This document shows, piece after piece, positions 20,580 to 29,125 of a stretch of DNA of 64,000 bases. Each line of letters starts with the position of its first letter. Positions within the stretch are counted from its first letter, which is position 1. Made by a program: the position numbers and the translations under genes. The stretch is from CAYMGQ01 sp964390055 (GTDB lineage: Bacteria; Bacillota; Clostridia; Peptostreptococcales; Natronincolaceae). The notes beneath the pieces are model-generated. The model was given only the letters and a program-made list of their open reading frames with translations, had not been told where the DNA came from and made no database searches. Where the stretch lies: assembly GCA_964390055.1 (NCBI GenBank), contig CAYMGQ010000007.1:58407-122406 (forward strand), given 5' to 3'.

Positions 20580-20915
20580 ATGTTCTATTTAAATCAAATT
20601 ATTATAAGTTATCCTCATAGTTTTAGGGCCTATTTTTTATATTTATTTCTAATTAATGTACTTACTTTTATTTTAATGGGTATTGATAAATACAGGTCTA
20701 GAAAAAATCAATGGCGTATAAAAGAAATAACCCTTATAATTTTAGGGATTATGGGTGGTGGTACGGGAATTATTTTGGCCATGCTGGTATTCCACCACAA
20801 AATAAACAGAAGAAAATTCTATTTGGGTATGCCATTATTATATATTGCTAACAAAATAACATCTGCTGTGCTTTACCATTATCTAATTAAAAAACATTTT
20901 TTTCATATTTATTAA
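20580..20915 (+). CDS. DUF1294 family small membrane protein
   Basis: Function unknown. 111 residues with three or four hydrophobic segments. The family pattern is clear: MGIDKYRSRKNQWRIKE between the first helices, a glycine-rich helix with IMGGGTGIILAM, and the HHKINRRKFYLGMP loop. GGGGTGGGG ribosome site 5 nt before the ATG. It is preceded by the hppA hairpin and followed 61 nt later by rnr. Confidence 0.85.
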   Translation: MFYLNQIIISYPHSFRAYFLYLFLINVLTFILMGIDKYRSRKNQWRIKEITLIILGIMGGGTGIILAMLVFHHKINRRKFYLGMPLLYIANKITSAVLYHYLIKKHFFHIY

Positions 20916-20976
20916 TTAAATAGACAATAATAAAAGAGATTTATAACTTATATAAAAAAAGAAAGGAGGGATATTT

Positions 20977-23100
20977 TTGACAGCAAAGGAAAGAATTCTA
21001 AAATTTATGCGAACCTCAGCCTATAACCCTATGCTAGAGATAGAATTAGTCCAAGCTTTAGAAATAGATGAAAAGCAAAGGAAAATTTTCTCAGACTTAT
21101 TAGAAGAGATGGTATCCGAAGGATTGATAATTAGAACCCGTAAGAAAAGATATGGGGTACCAGAGAAAATGGGGTTAATTGTGGGAAAATTGCAAGGCCA
21201 TGCTAAGGGATTTGGTTTTATAATTTCAGACTTGCTCGAGGAAGAGGATGTATTTATACCTGCCAACATGATGAATGGGGCTATGAACCGGGATAGGGTG
21301 GTTGCAAGAATAAACCAGGAAAATACTAGTAATAGGAGGGCAGAGGGGGAAATAATAAGAGTCCTTGAAAGAGCAAATGAAGAAGTAGTTGGCACCTATG
21401 AAGATTGTGGCAATTTTGGCTTTGTAATCCCTGATGATAGTAAAATCAATGTAGACGTATTTATTAGCAAATCAGATAGGAATAATGCCAAAAATGGGGA
21501 AAAAGTAGTTTGCAATATTGTAAAATGGCCGGATAGGCGCAGAAACCCAGAGGGAAAAATCACAGAAATTCTAGGCCACGAAAAGGATTATGGGATAGAT
21601 GTCATAGTTTTAATGAAACAATTTAAACTAGACACTGATTTTCCTTATGAGGTGAAAAAAGAATTAGAAAGCATTCCAAGGGAGGTAGACTTGGAAAGAG
21701 ATGCAGCAGGTAGGAAAGATTTAAGGCATGTAAAAATGATAACTATAGATGGTGCTGATGCAAAGGATTTAGATGATGCAATTTCATTGGAAACTTTAGA
21801 TAATGGTAATTTTAATCTAGGTGTGCATATTGCAGATGTAGCCCACTATGTACAAGAGGGCACAAGCCTGGACAAGGAGGCCTTATCTAGAGCTACTAGT
21901 GTCTACCTATTAGATAAGGTTATTCCAATGTTGCCTAGGGAATTATCTAATGGTATCTGTAGTCTAAATCCCAGATTGGATAGATTGGCCATGTCTGTCT
22001 TTATAGAAATTGATCAGGAAGGCAGGGTAGTAAATCATGAAATCCATGAGAGTTTAATTAATATCAATGAGAGAATGGTATATGAGGATGTATCAGACAT
22101 ACTGGAAAATAAAAACAAGGACCTAATAAAGAAATATAGCTATCTATTAGATGAATTGCATCAGATGAAAAATCTATGTAATATATTGCAAAGGCGTAGA
22201 CAAAAAAGAGGAGCCATAAACTTTGAATTTGACGAGGCAAAAATTATACTAGATCATCAGGGAATACCAGTAGATGTACGCAAATATGAACGGAGAATTG
22301 CAAATCAAATTATTGAGGAGTTTATGTTAGTTTGTAATGAAACAATAGCAGAAAATTATTATTGGTTAAACCTTCCTTTTATATATAGGGTACATGAAAA
22401 GCCATCTGGAGAGAGGTTAGAGGATTTTAACAAGTTTATTTTCAATTTTGGCTATAGTTTGAAAGGTATAAGCGAAGAAATCCATCCTAAGAGCCTGCAG
22501 AGTCTATTAAATCAAATTAAGGGCAAAAAGGAAGAAACCGTAATAAGTACCCTAATGTTGAGATCCCTCAAAAAGGCCAAGTATTCAGCTAATAATTTAG
22601 GGCATTTTGGTTTAGCTGCAAAATATTATTGTCATTTTACATCACCGATTAGGCGGTATCCTGATCTAGCAATTCACAGGATAATAAAAATGTATCTTAG
22701 GGGGAAAATTGACGATAATCTTCTAGAAAAACTAAAATCCTCTGCGGTATATATTGCTGAACAGTCCTCGATTAAGGAAACTATTGCTGATGAGGCTGAG
22801 CGTGAGATGGCAGATTTAAAAAAGGCAGAATATATGGCACAGCGAATAGGTGAGGTATATGAGGGTATAGTTTCGGGCGTGACATCATTTGGAATGTTTG
22901 TAGAACTAGATAATACCATAGAGGGAATGGTAAGTTTAAGCTCAATTGTAGATGATTATTATAGGTTTGACAGCCAGAGCCATATGCTTGTTGGTGAGCG
23001 GACAAAAAGAATTTTTAGGATTGGTGACGCGGTAAGGGTACAGGTTACCAAGGTAAATATAAAACAAAAAGAAATAGATTTTAACATTGTAGATGACTAA
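20977..23100 (+). CDS. rnr: Ribonuclease R
   Basis: Processive 3'-5' exoribonuclease that degrades structured RNA and, with SmpB and tmRNA, non-stop messages. 707 residues: N-terminal winged helix (about 1-60), cold-shock domains (70-230), the RNB catalytic domain with IDGADAKDLDDAISLE (metal-binding Asp cluster near residue 260) and a C-terminal S1 domain beginning GEVYEGIVSGVTSFGMFVEL. TTG start at 20977 with AAAGGAGGG upstream. The following smpB and ssrA genes encode its partners in trans-translation. Confidence 0.95.
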   Translation: MTAKERILKFMRTSAYNPMLEIELVQALEIDEKQRKIFSDLLEEMVSEGLIIRTRKKRYGVPEKMGLIVGKLQGHAKGFGFIISDLLEEEDVFIPANMMNGAMNRDRVVARINQENTSNRRAEGEIIRVLERANEEVVGTYEDCGNFGFVIPDDSKINVDVFISKSDRNNAKNGEKVVCNIVKWPDRRRNPEGKITEILGHEKDYGIDVIVLMKQFKLDTDFPYEVKKELESIPREVDLERDAAGRKDLRHVKMITIDGADAKDLDDAISLETLDNGNFNLGVHIADVAHYVQEGTSLDKEALSRATSVYLLDKVIPMLPRELSNGICSLNPRLDRLAMSVFIEIDQEGRVVNHEIHESLININERMVYEDVSDILENKNKDLIKKYSYLLDELHQMKNLCNILQRRRQKRGAINFEFDEAKIILDHQGIPVDVRKYERRIANQIIEEFMLVCNETIAENYYWLNLPFIYRVHEKPSGERLEDFNKFIFNFGYSLKGISEEIHPKSLQSLLNQIKGKKEETVISTLMLRSLKKAKYSANNLGHFGLAAKYYCHFTSPIRRYPDLAIHRIIKMYLRGKIDDNLLEKLKSSAVYIAEQSSIKETIADEAEREMADLKKAEYMAQRIGEVYEGIVSGVTSFGMFVELDNTIEGMVSLSSIVDDYYRFDSQSHMLVGERTKRIFRIGDAVRVQVTKVNIKQKEIDFNIVDD

Positions 23101-23114
23101 TAAAATAAATAATT

Positions 23115-23143
23115 ACTAGGGTGGAGACTTTATCCATCCTAGT
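23115..23143 (+). terminator. Terminator after rnr
   Basis: 11-bp hairpin ACTAGGGTGGA (23115-23125) / TCCATCCTAGT (23133-23143) with one G-U pair; no good T run. Confidence 0.6.
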
Positions 23144-23150
23144 CTTGGAT

Positions 23151-23179
23151 TTGACAGTTGGCCTTCTTTTTGCTATAAT
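23151..23179 (+). promoter_or_regulatory. Consensus sigma-A promoter for smpB-ssrA
   Basis: TTGACA (23151-23156), 17 nt, TATAAT (23174-23179) with extended TGC at 23171-23173: a full consensus promoter. Confidence 0.88.
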
Positions 23180-23239
23180 AATATGCTAGCACTTGATAGC
23201 CAAAGTCTTGCTGGGATTAGATTAGGAGGGCGGTGAACC

Positions 23240-23710
23240 ATGGGCAATAGGCGCAACAGAGTTTTAGCTACCAATAGAAAAGCTAGACATGATTATTTTA
23301 TTGAAGAAACTTATGAAGCTGGTATTGAACTAAAGGGGACTGAAGTTAAATCTATCCGTATGGGAAAAATCAATATAAGGGATGGTTACGCTAGAATAGA
23401 AAATGAAGAAGTCTTCCTATATAATGTGCACATTAGCCCTTATGAGCAAGGAAATATTTTCAATGTTGATCCCCTTAGGCCTAGAAAACTCTTACTCCAT
23501 AAAAGGGAAATACGCCGACTTATAGGATACATTCAGCAAAAAGGGTACACCCTAATAGCCTTAAAGGCATATTTAAAAAATGGAAGGGTAAAAATATTGC
23601 TAGGAGTCGCTAAAGGCAAGGCAAGCTATGATAAACGCCAAGATATTGCTAGAAGGGATGCCCAAAGAAGAATTCAACAGGAATTGAGGGAAAGGCAAAA
23701 ACAATATTAA
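23240..23710 (+). CDS. smpB: SsrA-binding protein SmpB
   Basis: Binds tmRNA and brings it to stalled ribosomes. 156 residues, OB-fold family. Motifs: [39 protein letters not shown], the conserved HISPYEQGN, and the basic C-terminal tail [18 protein letters not shown] that enters the mRNA channel. GGAGGGCGG precedes the ATG. tmRNA begins 7 nt after its stop, so the two are likely co-transcribed. Confidence 0.96.
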   Translation: MGNRRNRVLATNRKARHDYFIEETYEAGIELKGTEVKSIRMGKINIRDGYARIENEEVFLYNVHISPYEQGNIFNVDPLRPRKLLLHKREIRRLIGYIQQKGYTLIALKAYLKNGRVKILLGVAKGKASYDKRQDIARRDAQRRIQQELRERQKQY

Positions 23711-23717
23711 TATATAT

Positions 23718-24072
23718 GGGGGCGCACTGGTTTCGACGGGGGTTTAGAGCCATGAGTAGCGAGTCGTGTTTAGTCTAGTATCATGGAAAAACTAGACACT
23801 AAATATAAAAGCAAACGATAATTACGCTTTAGCAGCTTAATAAAATAGCTGCTCGTTTCTACTAAGAGTCCCGCGACTTAGATAGAAACGTCATTTTAGC
23901 GGGGAACGTCTTAGGGGATGCCTTGACCCTAAGTTGTATAATTAAGGCTGGTCGAATTCATACTTTGTTACTGGAGGATGAGGTAGACGAGAATAAAAAA
24001 CAGTAACTACACTCGTAGAAACTAATGGTAAAGAGCCTTCGGACAGGGGTTCGACTCCCCTCGCCTCCACCA
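23718..24072 (+). ncRNA. ssrA: Transfer-messenger RNA (tmRNA)
   Basis: 5' acceptor strand GGGGGCG (23718-23724) pairs with CGCCTCC (24062-24068) with one G-U pair, followed by A and an encoded CCA (24070-24072). The 5' part has the hallmark CTGGTTTCGACGGGG, and the 3' end has a T-arm GGGTTCGACTCCC. The tag reading frame runs 23811-23840, giving ANDNYALAA and a TAA stop. About 355 nt is the normal length for the single-piece bacterial form. Confidence 0.96.
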
Positions 24073-24093
24073 TTAAATATATGATTATAATGC

Positions 24094-24126
24094 TAACCCC
24101 AAGGATAAATGCCTTGGGGTTATATT
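24094..24126 (+). terminator. tmRNA terminator
   Basis: 11-bp stem TAACCCCAAGG (24094-24104) / CCTTGGGGTTA (24112-24122), loop ATAAATG. Confidence 0.8.
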
Positions 24127-24160
24127 AATTGATATAGAATAGTGAATTTTCTTTAGTGAT

Positions 24161-24244
24161 TTATTAATCCTTAGCATTAACTATAATATAAAGGTATTGA
24201 ATTATGGGGTTTCCATGTTTAAAGTTCGCCCTTAGGATTAATAA
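24161..24244 (+). repeat. Spaced inverted repeat between ssrA and the feo operon
   Basis: TTATTAATCCTTAG (24161-24174) is matched by CTTAGGATTAATAA (24231-24244) at 13 of 14 positions, 56 nt apart. The enclosed sequence has no ORF. Nature unknown. Confidence 0.5.
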
Positions 24245-24306
24245 TGAAAGATTCTCCTAATTATTCACATTAAAATTTATTACAATAATTAGACTACTAA
24301 TGAAAC

Positions 24307-24332
24307 AAAAACACCTATTAATAGGTGTTTTT
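24307..24332. terminator. Bidirectional terminator at the end of the feo operon
   Basis: Palindrome of 26 bases: AAAAACACCTA, a TTAA centre, then TAGGTGTTTTT. It gives a T tail in both directions; it lies just past the end of the - strand feo-dtxR operon. Confidence 0.85.
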
Positions 24333-24338
24333 AAAGGT

Positions 24339-24812
24339 TTAATTTATTTTTGCACAACCAGCACATGGATCAGGTATTTCACCAGTATTTACAAAATGCA
24401 TAAATCTTTTTAGAAAATACATCTCATCCTTCTTACATGCACGTGTATACTCTACAATTCTTAATAATCGCTCCTGGGTTTGGGGAGATAGATGGTGTTC
24501 CATCTGACAGGCATCTGTTTCAGCTATTTTTGGATCTAACCCTAATACTTCATGAAAGAAGGCATAAAGCAGCCTATGTCTTTTGTAGACATCCTTACCA
24601 ACCTGTTTACCCTTTTTAGTAAGTTCAATATGACCATATTTCTCCTGTTCCACTAAACCCTTTTCTGATAAGGAGCGTATAGCGGCCACTACTGAGGGCA
24701 TTGTAACATTTAGGGCTTGGGCCACATCTTTTACCCTAATTATTTTATCACTTTGCTCAATTACATATAGGGTTTCAAGATAATCTTCCTCTGATTGAGA
24801 ATAATCAGCCAT
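24339..24812 (-). CDS. DtxR/MntR-family metal-dependent transcriptional repressor
   Basis: Probably senses Fe2+ and represses the feo operon it belongs to. From the ATG at 24812 it has 157 residues; a GTG at 24821 is open but overlaps the GGGGGGTG ribosome site, which suits the ATG 6 nt later. N-terminal winged HTH (SQSEEDYLETLY, VKDVAQALNVTMPSVVAAIRSL) and a metal-binding dimerisation domain with conserved Glu and His residues (DACQMEHHLS). It lacks the SH3-like third domain, as in MntR, and ends in an unusual CAGC motif. Last gene of feoA-feoB-feoC-dtxR. Confidence 0.88.
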   Translation of the reverse strand: MADYSQSEEDYLETLYVIEQSDKIIRVKDVAQALNVTMPSVVAAIRSLSEKGLVEQEKYGHIELTKKGKQVGKDVYKRHRLLYAFFHEVLGLDPKIAETDACQMEHHLSPQTQERLLRIVEYTRACKKDEMYFLKRFMHFVNTGEIPDPCAGCAKIN

Positions 24813-24848
24813 TTTTTTCACCCCCCGATAATATTTTAATCCAATCTA

Positions 24849-25097
24849 TTATTGCAAGTTAAGATCAGCGATTTTAAAAGTCTTTACAATTTCTTTATTG
24901 CAATTCTTTGCAAAGGGACACTTGGCACAAATAGTGGGACAATTTTCTCCAGTTTTTTCTTCCTCTAGATAGCCCATTCTAACAAGCTCCTTTATTCCAT
25001 CATTAATCATTGCCTCACTAAGGCCTAATTGCCTGGCTAATTTAGTTCTTGAGATATAGCCATCTTTTTGTATAGTTTTTAAAATATCTTTAAGCAT
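24849..25097 (-). CDS. FeoC-like winged-helix protein with cysteine cluster
   Basis: Accessory or regulatory component of ferrous iron transport. 82 residues: a winged HTH (about 1-50, YISRTKLARQLGLSEAMINDGI) followed by a four-Cys cluster CPTICAKCPFAKNC that could bind Zn or an Fe-S cluster, as in FeoC proteins. AAAGGATG precedes the ATG. It lies 19 nt after feoB and 36 nt before dtxR, clearly in the same operon. Confidence 0.85.
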   Translation of the reverse strand: MLKDILKTIQKDGYISRTKLARQLGLSEAMINDGIKELVRMGYLEEEKTGENCPTICAKCPFAKNCNKEIVKTFKIADLNLQ

Positions 25098-25116
25098 CTA
25101 AAACATCCTTTTTATA

Positions 25117-27129
25117 TTAATTAAAACCTAACAATCTCCCGACATTATATATAATAACTGCTGCAAGCCAACCTATAATGAAGGTGTACAGGGCCATAAA
25201 CAAGGGCCATTTCCTAGAGTTAGTTTCCTTGCCTACTATACCTAAAGTGGCTATACAGGGAGTATAAAGCAGGGTCATAACCATATATGATAAGGCTGTC
25301 AGGGGGGTGAAATGCAATTGTAAAGCATTAACCAATAAGCTCCCTTCTTCCACATATTGACCAGCATATAGCATAGCCAAGGTTCCCACCACAGCCTCTT
25401 TTGCCGGAATGCCAGCAAACAAGGCAACAGACTCCTGCCAACCACCAAATCCGGCGGGTTTAAAAATTGGGGCTATAATGACACCAATTTTCCCCAGATA
25501 GCTAGCCTGGCTATAGGGATCAGCAGATGATGGTAGTACAGCTAGGATCCAAAGCAAAGTTATAACAAGAAAAATTACACTTCCGGCCCTTTTTAAAAAA
25601 CCATACACATTATCCCACATGTTTCTTAAAACATTTCTAAGGGTGGGCATCCTATATGGAGGTAATTCCATTATGAAGTAAGATGATTCTCCCTTAAATA
25701 AAGTTTTACTAAATATCTTAGCTACAATAAGACCTATAATAATACCAAAAGTATAAAGCCCAAATAGTATTAGACCACCATGTCTTGGAAAGAAGGCGGC
25801 AATGAAAACAGAGTATATGGGTATTTTAGCACCGCAGGACATAAAGGGATTAATTAAAGTTGTAATCATCCTATCCCTTTTATTATCCAAAGTCCTAGCG
25901 GACATAATACCTGGAACATTACAACCAAATCCAATGATTAATGATATAAAGGCCTTCCCCTGAAGACCAAGTTTTCTCATTAAGTCGTCCCATACATAAG
26001 CCGCCCTTGCCATATAACCGCTGTCCTCTAAAAATCCAAGCAAGAGATATAAGAGCGTTATTAGGGGTACAAATTCAACTACAGCTCCTACCCCATTGAA
26101 TACACCATCAACTACAAAGGATATAAACCAAGCAGGGCTGCCTATTTTAAATAAAAAAACCTCAGCAAGACTACCCAAGCCCTCTACTAAACTAACAGCA
26201 GCTTCACCTAACAATTCCTCCCCAAGCTCGAAGGTTAATTGAAACACAAGCAGCATAATGGCTGCAAATATAGGTATTCCAAGATATTTATTAGTAAAGA
26301 TTTTATCCATCTTGTCTGTTAGCGTAACATTTTCCACATCCGGCCTTTTAACTGCTCCTTCTACAGCCTTATGAACGAAGGCATATCTTGAATCGATAAT
26401 TTCTAATTCTAAATTTTGATTCTTTTGATGAAGGCCATTAATATATTCCAGCAATCTACTATCTACATCCAACCCCCGAATTTCACCTATAAGTTCCTCA
26501 TCCCCTTCAATGATTTTAAGGGCTACCCACCTTTTCGGGTAGGGGATTTGGATATTTCCCAACATATGCTCTATATTTTTAATATGTTCTTCAATTTCAG
26601 AATTATAAGTAATAGGATTTTTAGCTTGCAAATCCCTATCTATTATATTAACAGCTTCCTTGATGATATCATTAATACCTCTACCCTTAGATGCCACTGT
26701 AGGGATTATAGGAATTCCTAAGTTTTCTGACAACTGGCTAATATTAAATTCTATGTTTCTTTTTTCTGCTTCATCTACCATATTTAGTGCAATTACAACT
26801 TTCTTTCCCATTTCAAGTAGCTGGCTAGTCAAATATAAATTTCTTTCTATATTACTTGCATCAATTACATCCACTATTACATCTGAATCTCCGGTGAGAA
26901 TAAAATCCCTAGCTACAATTTCATCCTCCGAAAATGTACCCAAACTATAGGTGCCCGGCAAATCTATCACATGATAGTTTCTTCCTTCAAATTTAAAACT
27001 TCCCTCTTTCTTTTCAACTGTAACACCGGGCCAATTACCCACATGTTGATTTGAACCCGTCAAGGCATTAAAGAATGTGGTTTTACCACTATTGGGGTTA
27101 CCAACAAGTGCTATAGTACCATTTCCCAT
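25117..27129 (-). CDS. feoB: Ferrous iron transporter FeoB
   Basis: Inner-membrane Fe2+ importer. 670 residues: N-terminal G-protein domain with Walker A GNPNSGKTT (residues 10-18), G3 motif DLPGTYSLG near residue 58 and G4 NMVDEA near residue 118; a helical spacer; then a membrane domain from about residue 285 with two Gate-type halves (VEFVPLITLLYLLLGFLEDSGYM; IIGFGCNVPGIMSARTL). feoA lies 33 nt upstream and feoC follows, the usual order. Confidence 0.96.
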   Translation of the reverse strand: MGNGTIALVGNPNSGKTTFFNALTGSNQHVGNWPGVTVEKKEGSFKFEGRNYHVIDLPGTYSLGTFSEDEIVARDFILTGDSDVIVDVIDASNIERNLYLTSQLLEMGKKVVIALNMVDEAEKRNIEFNISQLSENLGIPIIPTVASKGRGINDIIKEAVNIIDRDLQAKNPITYNSEIEEHIKNIEHMLGNIQIPYPKRWVALKIIEGDEELIGEIRGLDVDSRLLEYINGLHQKNQNLELEIIDSRYAFVHKAVEGAVKRPDVENVTLTDKMDKIFTNKYLGIPIFAAIMLLVFQLTFELGEELLGEAAVSLVEGLGSLAEVFLFKIGSPAWFISFVVDGVFNGVGAVVEFVPLITLLYLLLGFLEDSGYMARAAYVWDDLMRKLGLQGKAFISLIIGFGCNVPGIMSARTLDNKRDRMITTLINPFMSCGAKIPIYSVFIAAFFPRHGGLILFGLYTFGIIIGLIVAKIFSKTLFKGESSYFIMELPPYRMPTLRNVLRNMWDNVYGFLKRAGSVIFLVITLLWILAVLPSSADPYSQASYLGKIGVIIAPIFKPAGFGGWQESVALFAGIPAKEAVVGTLAMLYAGQYVEEGSLLVNALQLHFTPLTALSYMVMTLLYTPCIATLGIVGKETNSRKWPLFMALYTFIIGWLAAVIIYNVGRLLGFN

Positions 27130-27162
27130 TTTACTTCCCCCTTATCAACCGTATAAATTATT

Positions 27163-27390
27163 CTATTTAGACAATTCTAGCACTATTTTTTCAGCAAGGC
27201 CTCGGCCCAGAGCTATTTTGTTTCCTGTTAGGGATACTATAATAGGACCAGCATCGTTTTTAATTATTTCAACTGGGGCGCCTATGTTAAGGCCCATTTC
27301 ACATAATCGACGCGTTGCACATCTACCAGCATCTATAAATTTTACTTTCCCAATGTCCCCCCGCTTGGAGACTGATAGACTTTGATTCAC
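27163..27390 (-). CDS. feoA: Ferrous iron transport protein FeoA
   Basis: Small SH3-like cytoplasmic partner of FeoB. An ATG at 27405 is open, but the GGAGG immediately after it is better placed for a GTG at 27390 (8 nt), giving 75 residues and the normal FeoA N-terminus MNQSLSVSKRGDIGKVKFID. Contains GRCATRRLCEMGLNIGAPVEI and ALGRGLAEKIVL, standard for the family. First gene of the - strand feo operon, behind a strong promoter with a metal-regulator-type palindrome. Confidence 0.93.
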   Translation of the reverse strand: MNQSLSVSKRGDIGKVKFIDAGRCATRRLCEMGLNIGAPVEIIKNDAGPIIVSLTGNKIALGRGLAEKIVLELSK

Positions 27391-27467
27391 TTGACAAACC
27401 TCCATTCATCCTATGTATTCTGCTGTTAAATTGGAATCCATAATTTCTAAAGATAAGTAAGAGCTAG

Positions 27468-27492
27468 CTAACAATGTTAGTCTCGACTAACA
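27468..27492. promoter_or_regulatory. DtxR-type palindromic operator of feo
   Basis: TGTTAGTC (27475-27482), 2-nt centre, GACTAACA (27485-27492): a perfect 8-bp inverted repeat. A third half-site CTAACA (27468-27473) forms a second, overlapping palindrome CTAACA-A-TGTTAG. It covers the start region just downstream of the feo -10 element. Confidence 0.75.
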
Positions 27493-27497
27493 ATTTC

Positions 27498-27526
27498 AAT
27501 ATAACAGAATTAGACAATCATGTCAA
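27498..27526 (-). promoter_or_regulatory. feo operon promoter
   Basis: On the - strand: TTGACA (27526-27521), 17 nt, TATATT (27503-27498). About 110 nt before feoA; the operator lies immediately downstream. Confidence 0.8.
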
Positions 27527-27686
27527 CAAGATTCCTGTATATTTTTGTAATTTAATAAATTCTTCTTTTTACCCTATTTTTTAAAATTATATTGTTTACA
27601 TCTGCTAGATTAAATTATAAACTATAATTAAAAAGCAAGTATAATTTCAAACTTTTTTATTTTACCCTAGGAGGTTATTTAAAAAT

Positions 27687-28778
27687 ATGGATTCTTTATA
27701 TATTATGTATGGTAATAAACCTATAGAAATGCTTGATAAAATGTTGGAAAAGGTAGGAATTATCCATGATATACCCAGTAGGGACTCAGTAATTGGTATA
27801 AAACCAAATTTGGTGGTAGCTAGACCATCAGATGAGGGTGCAACTACTTCACCATTATTGGTTGAAGGGCTTATTAGATATTTAAAATCCAACGATTTCA
27901 ATAATATTGTGATATTAGAGGGGTCTTGGATAGGGGATAGAACCTCCCTAGCTTTTGAGGTCTGTGGGTATACAGAATTATCTCGGAAGTACAATGTTCC
28001 CTTAATTGATTTGCAAAAAGATACATATAGGGAATATTCTGTGGAGGATATAAGTGTATTAGTGTGCGATAAGGCCATGGAAGTTGATTATTTAATTAAT
28101 ATGCCTGTCCTAAAGGGGCATTGCCAAACACATATAACCTGTGCCTTGAAAAACATGAAGGGTTGTATTCCTGACAAGGAAAAAAGAAGATTCCATACCA
28201 TGGGGCTTCACAAACCTATTGCCTACCTAAATAGGGTATTGAGGCAGGATTTGGTGATAGTTGATGGGATTATAGGGGATTTGAACTTTGAGGAAGGGGG
28301 AAATCCCATACAGATGAATAGGGTAATTATAGGTAAAGATCCAGTTTTGGTAGATAGTTATGTGGCTGCATTACTAGGATATGATCTAGAGGAGATACCC
28401 TACATAAATATGGCTATGGCAGTTGGAGTGGGTAACAGTAGTATATCCAATAATAAAATAAAAGAACTCAATAAAGATATATCACAAACGACTTTGCCAA
28501 AAACTAATTTGGTGGAAGAATTGGCTAGTTATACCCAGGAAGATATGGCCTGTTCGGCTTGTTATGGTAGTTTAATACATGCCTTAGATAGGTTGAAAAG
28601 TAGAGGATATTTAAATAAAATTAATCAATTGATACATATAGGGCAGGGTTACAAGGATAAGAAGGCTAGTGGCATCGGTATTGGCATATGCACCCAGGGT
28701 TTTGACAAAAGCCTAGCAGGCTGTCCTCCTAAGGCCCGGGATATTATAAAATTTTTAAAGGAAAACACCACAGAATAA
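27687..28778 (+). CDS. DUF362 domain-containing protein
   Basis: Family of unknown function. 363 residues. The DUF362 core is recognisable: VIGIKPNLVVARPSDEGATT, VILEGSWIGD, YLINMPVLKGHCQTHITC, ALKNMKGCIPD and later VDGIIGDLNFEEGG and KDPVLVDSYVAALLG. The C-terminal third adds cysteines (MACSACYGSL; GICTQGF; LAGCPP) that could bind metal; unlike many members there is no appended 2x4Fe-4S ferredoxin domain. It is transcribed away from feoA; GGAGG lies 12 nt before the ATG. No operon partner. Confidence 0.8.
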   Translation: MDSLYIMYGNKPIEMLDKMLEKVGIIHDIPSRDSVIGIKPNLVVARPSDEGATTSPLLVEGLIRYLKSNDFNNIVILEGSWIGDRTSLAFEVCGYTELSRKYNVPLIDLQKDTYREYSVEDISVLVCDKAMEVDYLINMPVLKGHCQTHITCALKNMKGCIPDKEKRRFHTMGLHKPIAYLNRVLRQDLVIVDGIIGDLNFEEGGNPIQMNRVIIGKDPVLVDSYVAALLGYDLEEIPYINMAMAVGVGNSSISNNKIKELNKDISQTTLPKTNLVEELASYTQEDMACSACYGSLIHALDRLKSRGYLNKINQLIHIGQGYKDKKASGIGIGICTQGFDKSLAGCPPKARDIIKFLKENTTE

Positions 28779-28818
28779 GATAATTCGAGTAATAGAATCT
28801 GAAATTATTGAAAAATAT

Positions 28819-28847
28819 TTGACAAACTAGAAAAAATACAATAATAT
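28819..28847 (+). promoter_or_regulatory. Promoter of the moeA operon
   Basis: TTGACA (28819-28824), 17 nt, TAATAT (28842-28847). Predicts a leader of about 270 nt before moeA. Confidence 0.65.
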
Positions 28848-28923
28848 ATATAGACATAAGCTATACCCAAATTGTTCCTAGTATTCAATATACTAGTATT
28901 TATTAACTTAATAATGTAAGTTT

Positions 28924-28988
28924 CTCCGAGCCTTAATACCCTAAGGTGGATACTATGGATTTAAGGCCTGGACCATTGGCCCACGGAG
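28924..28988 (+). ncRNA. Candidate Moco/Tuco-type cofactor riboswitch aptamer
   Basis: CTCCG (28924-28928) pairs with CGGAG (28984-28988), and GCCTTAA (28930-28936) with TTAAGGC (28961-28967). Inside lies ACC-CTAA-GGT followed by GGATACTATGGA, and 3' of the second stem GGACCATTGGCCCA. The layout and several blocks resemble the Moco RNA motif as I remember it, and the genes behind it make molybdopterin cofactor. An intrinsic terminator follows before moeA. Class assignment needs a covariance-model search. Confidence 0.62.
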
Positions 28989-29071
28989 TAATGGAAGAAA
29001 TTTCGTTGCTTGCCTTTTTGCAAAGGAGATGTATAAAATATAGTGAGACAAGCCATTATCACTGAATTTTG

Positions 29072-29096
29072 CCTGCATTTCCATGCAGGTTTTTAT
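29072..29096 (+). terminator. Leader terminator upstream of moeA
   Basis: CCTGCAT (29072-29078), loop TTCC, ATGCAGG (29083-29089), then TTTTTA. It lies between the candidate aptamer and the moeA start, as in a transcription-attenuating riboswitch. Confidence 0.82.
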
Positions 29097-29125
29097 ATTG
29101 TCAAAATTTGAAGGGAGGAAAATTC

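Noticed and set aside
29069..29125. N-terminal extension of MoeA
   Set aside because: It lies within the leader terminator; the GTG at 29126 has a proper ribosome site.
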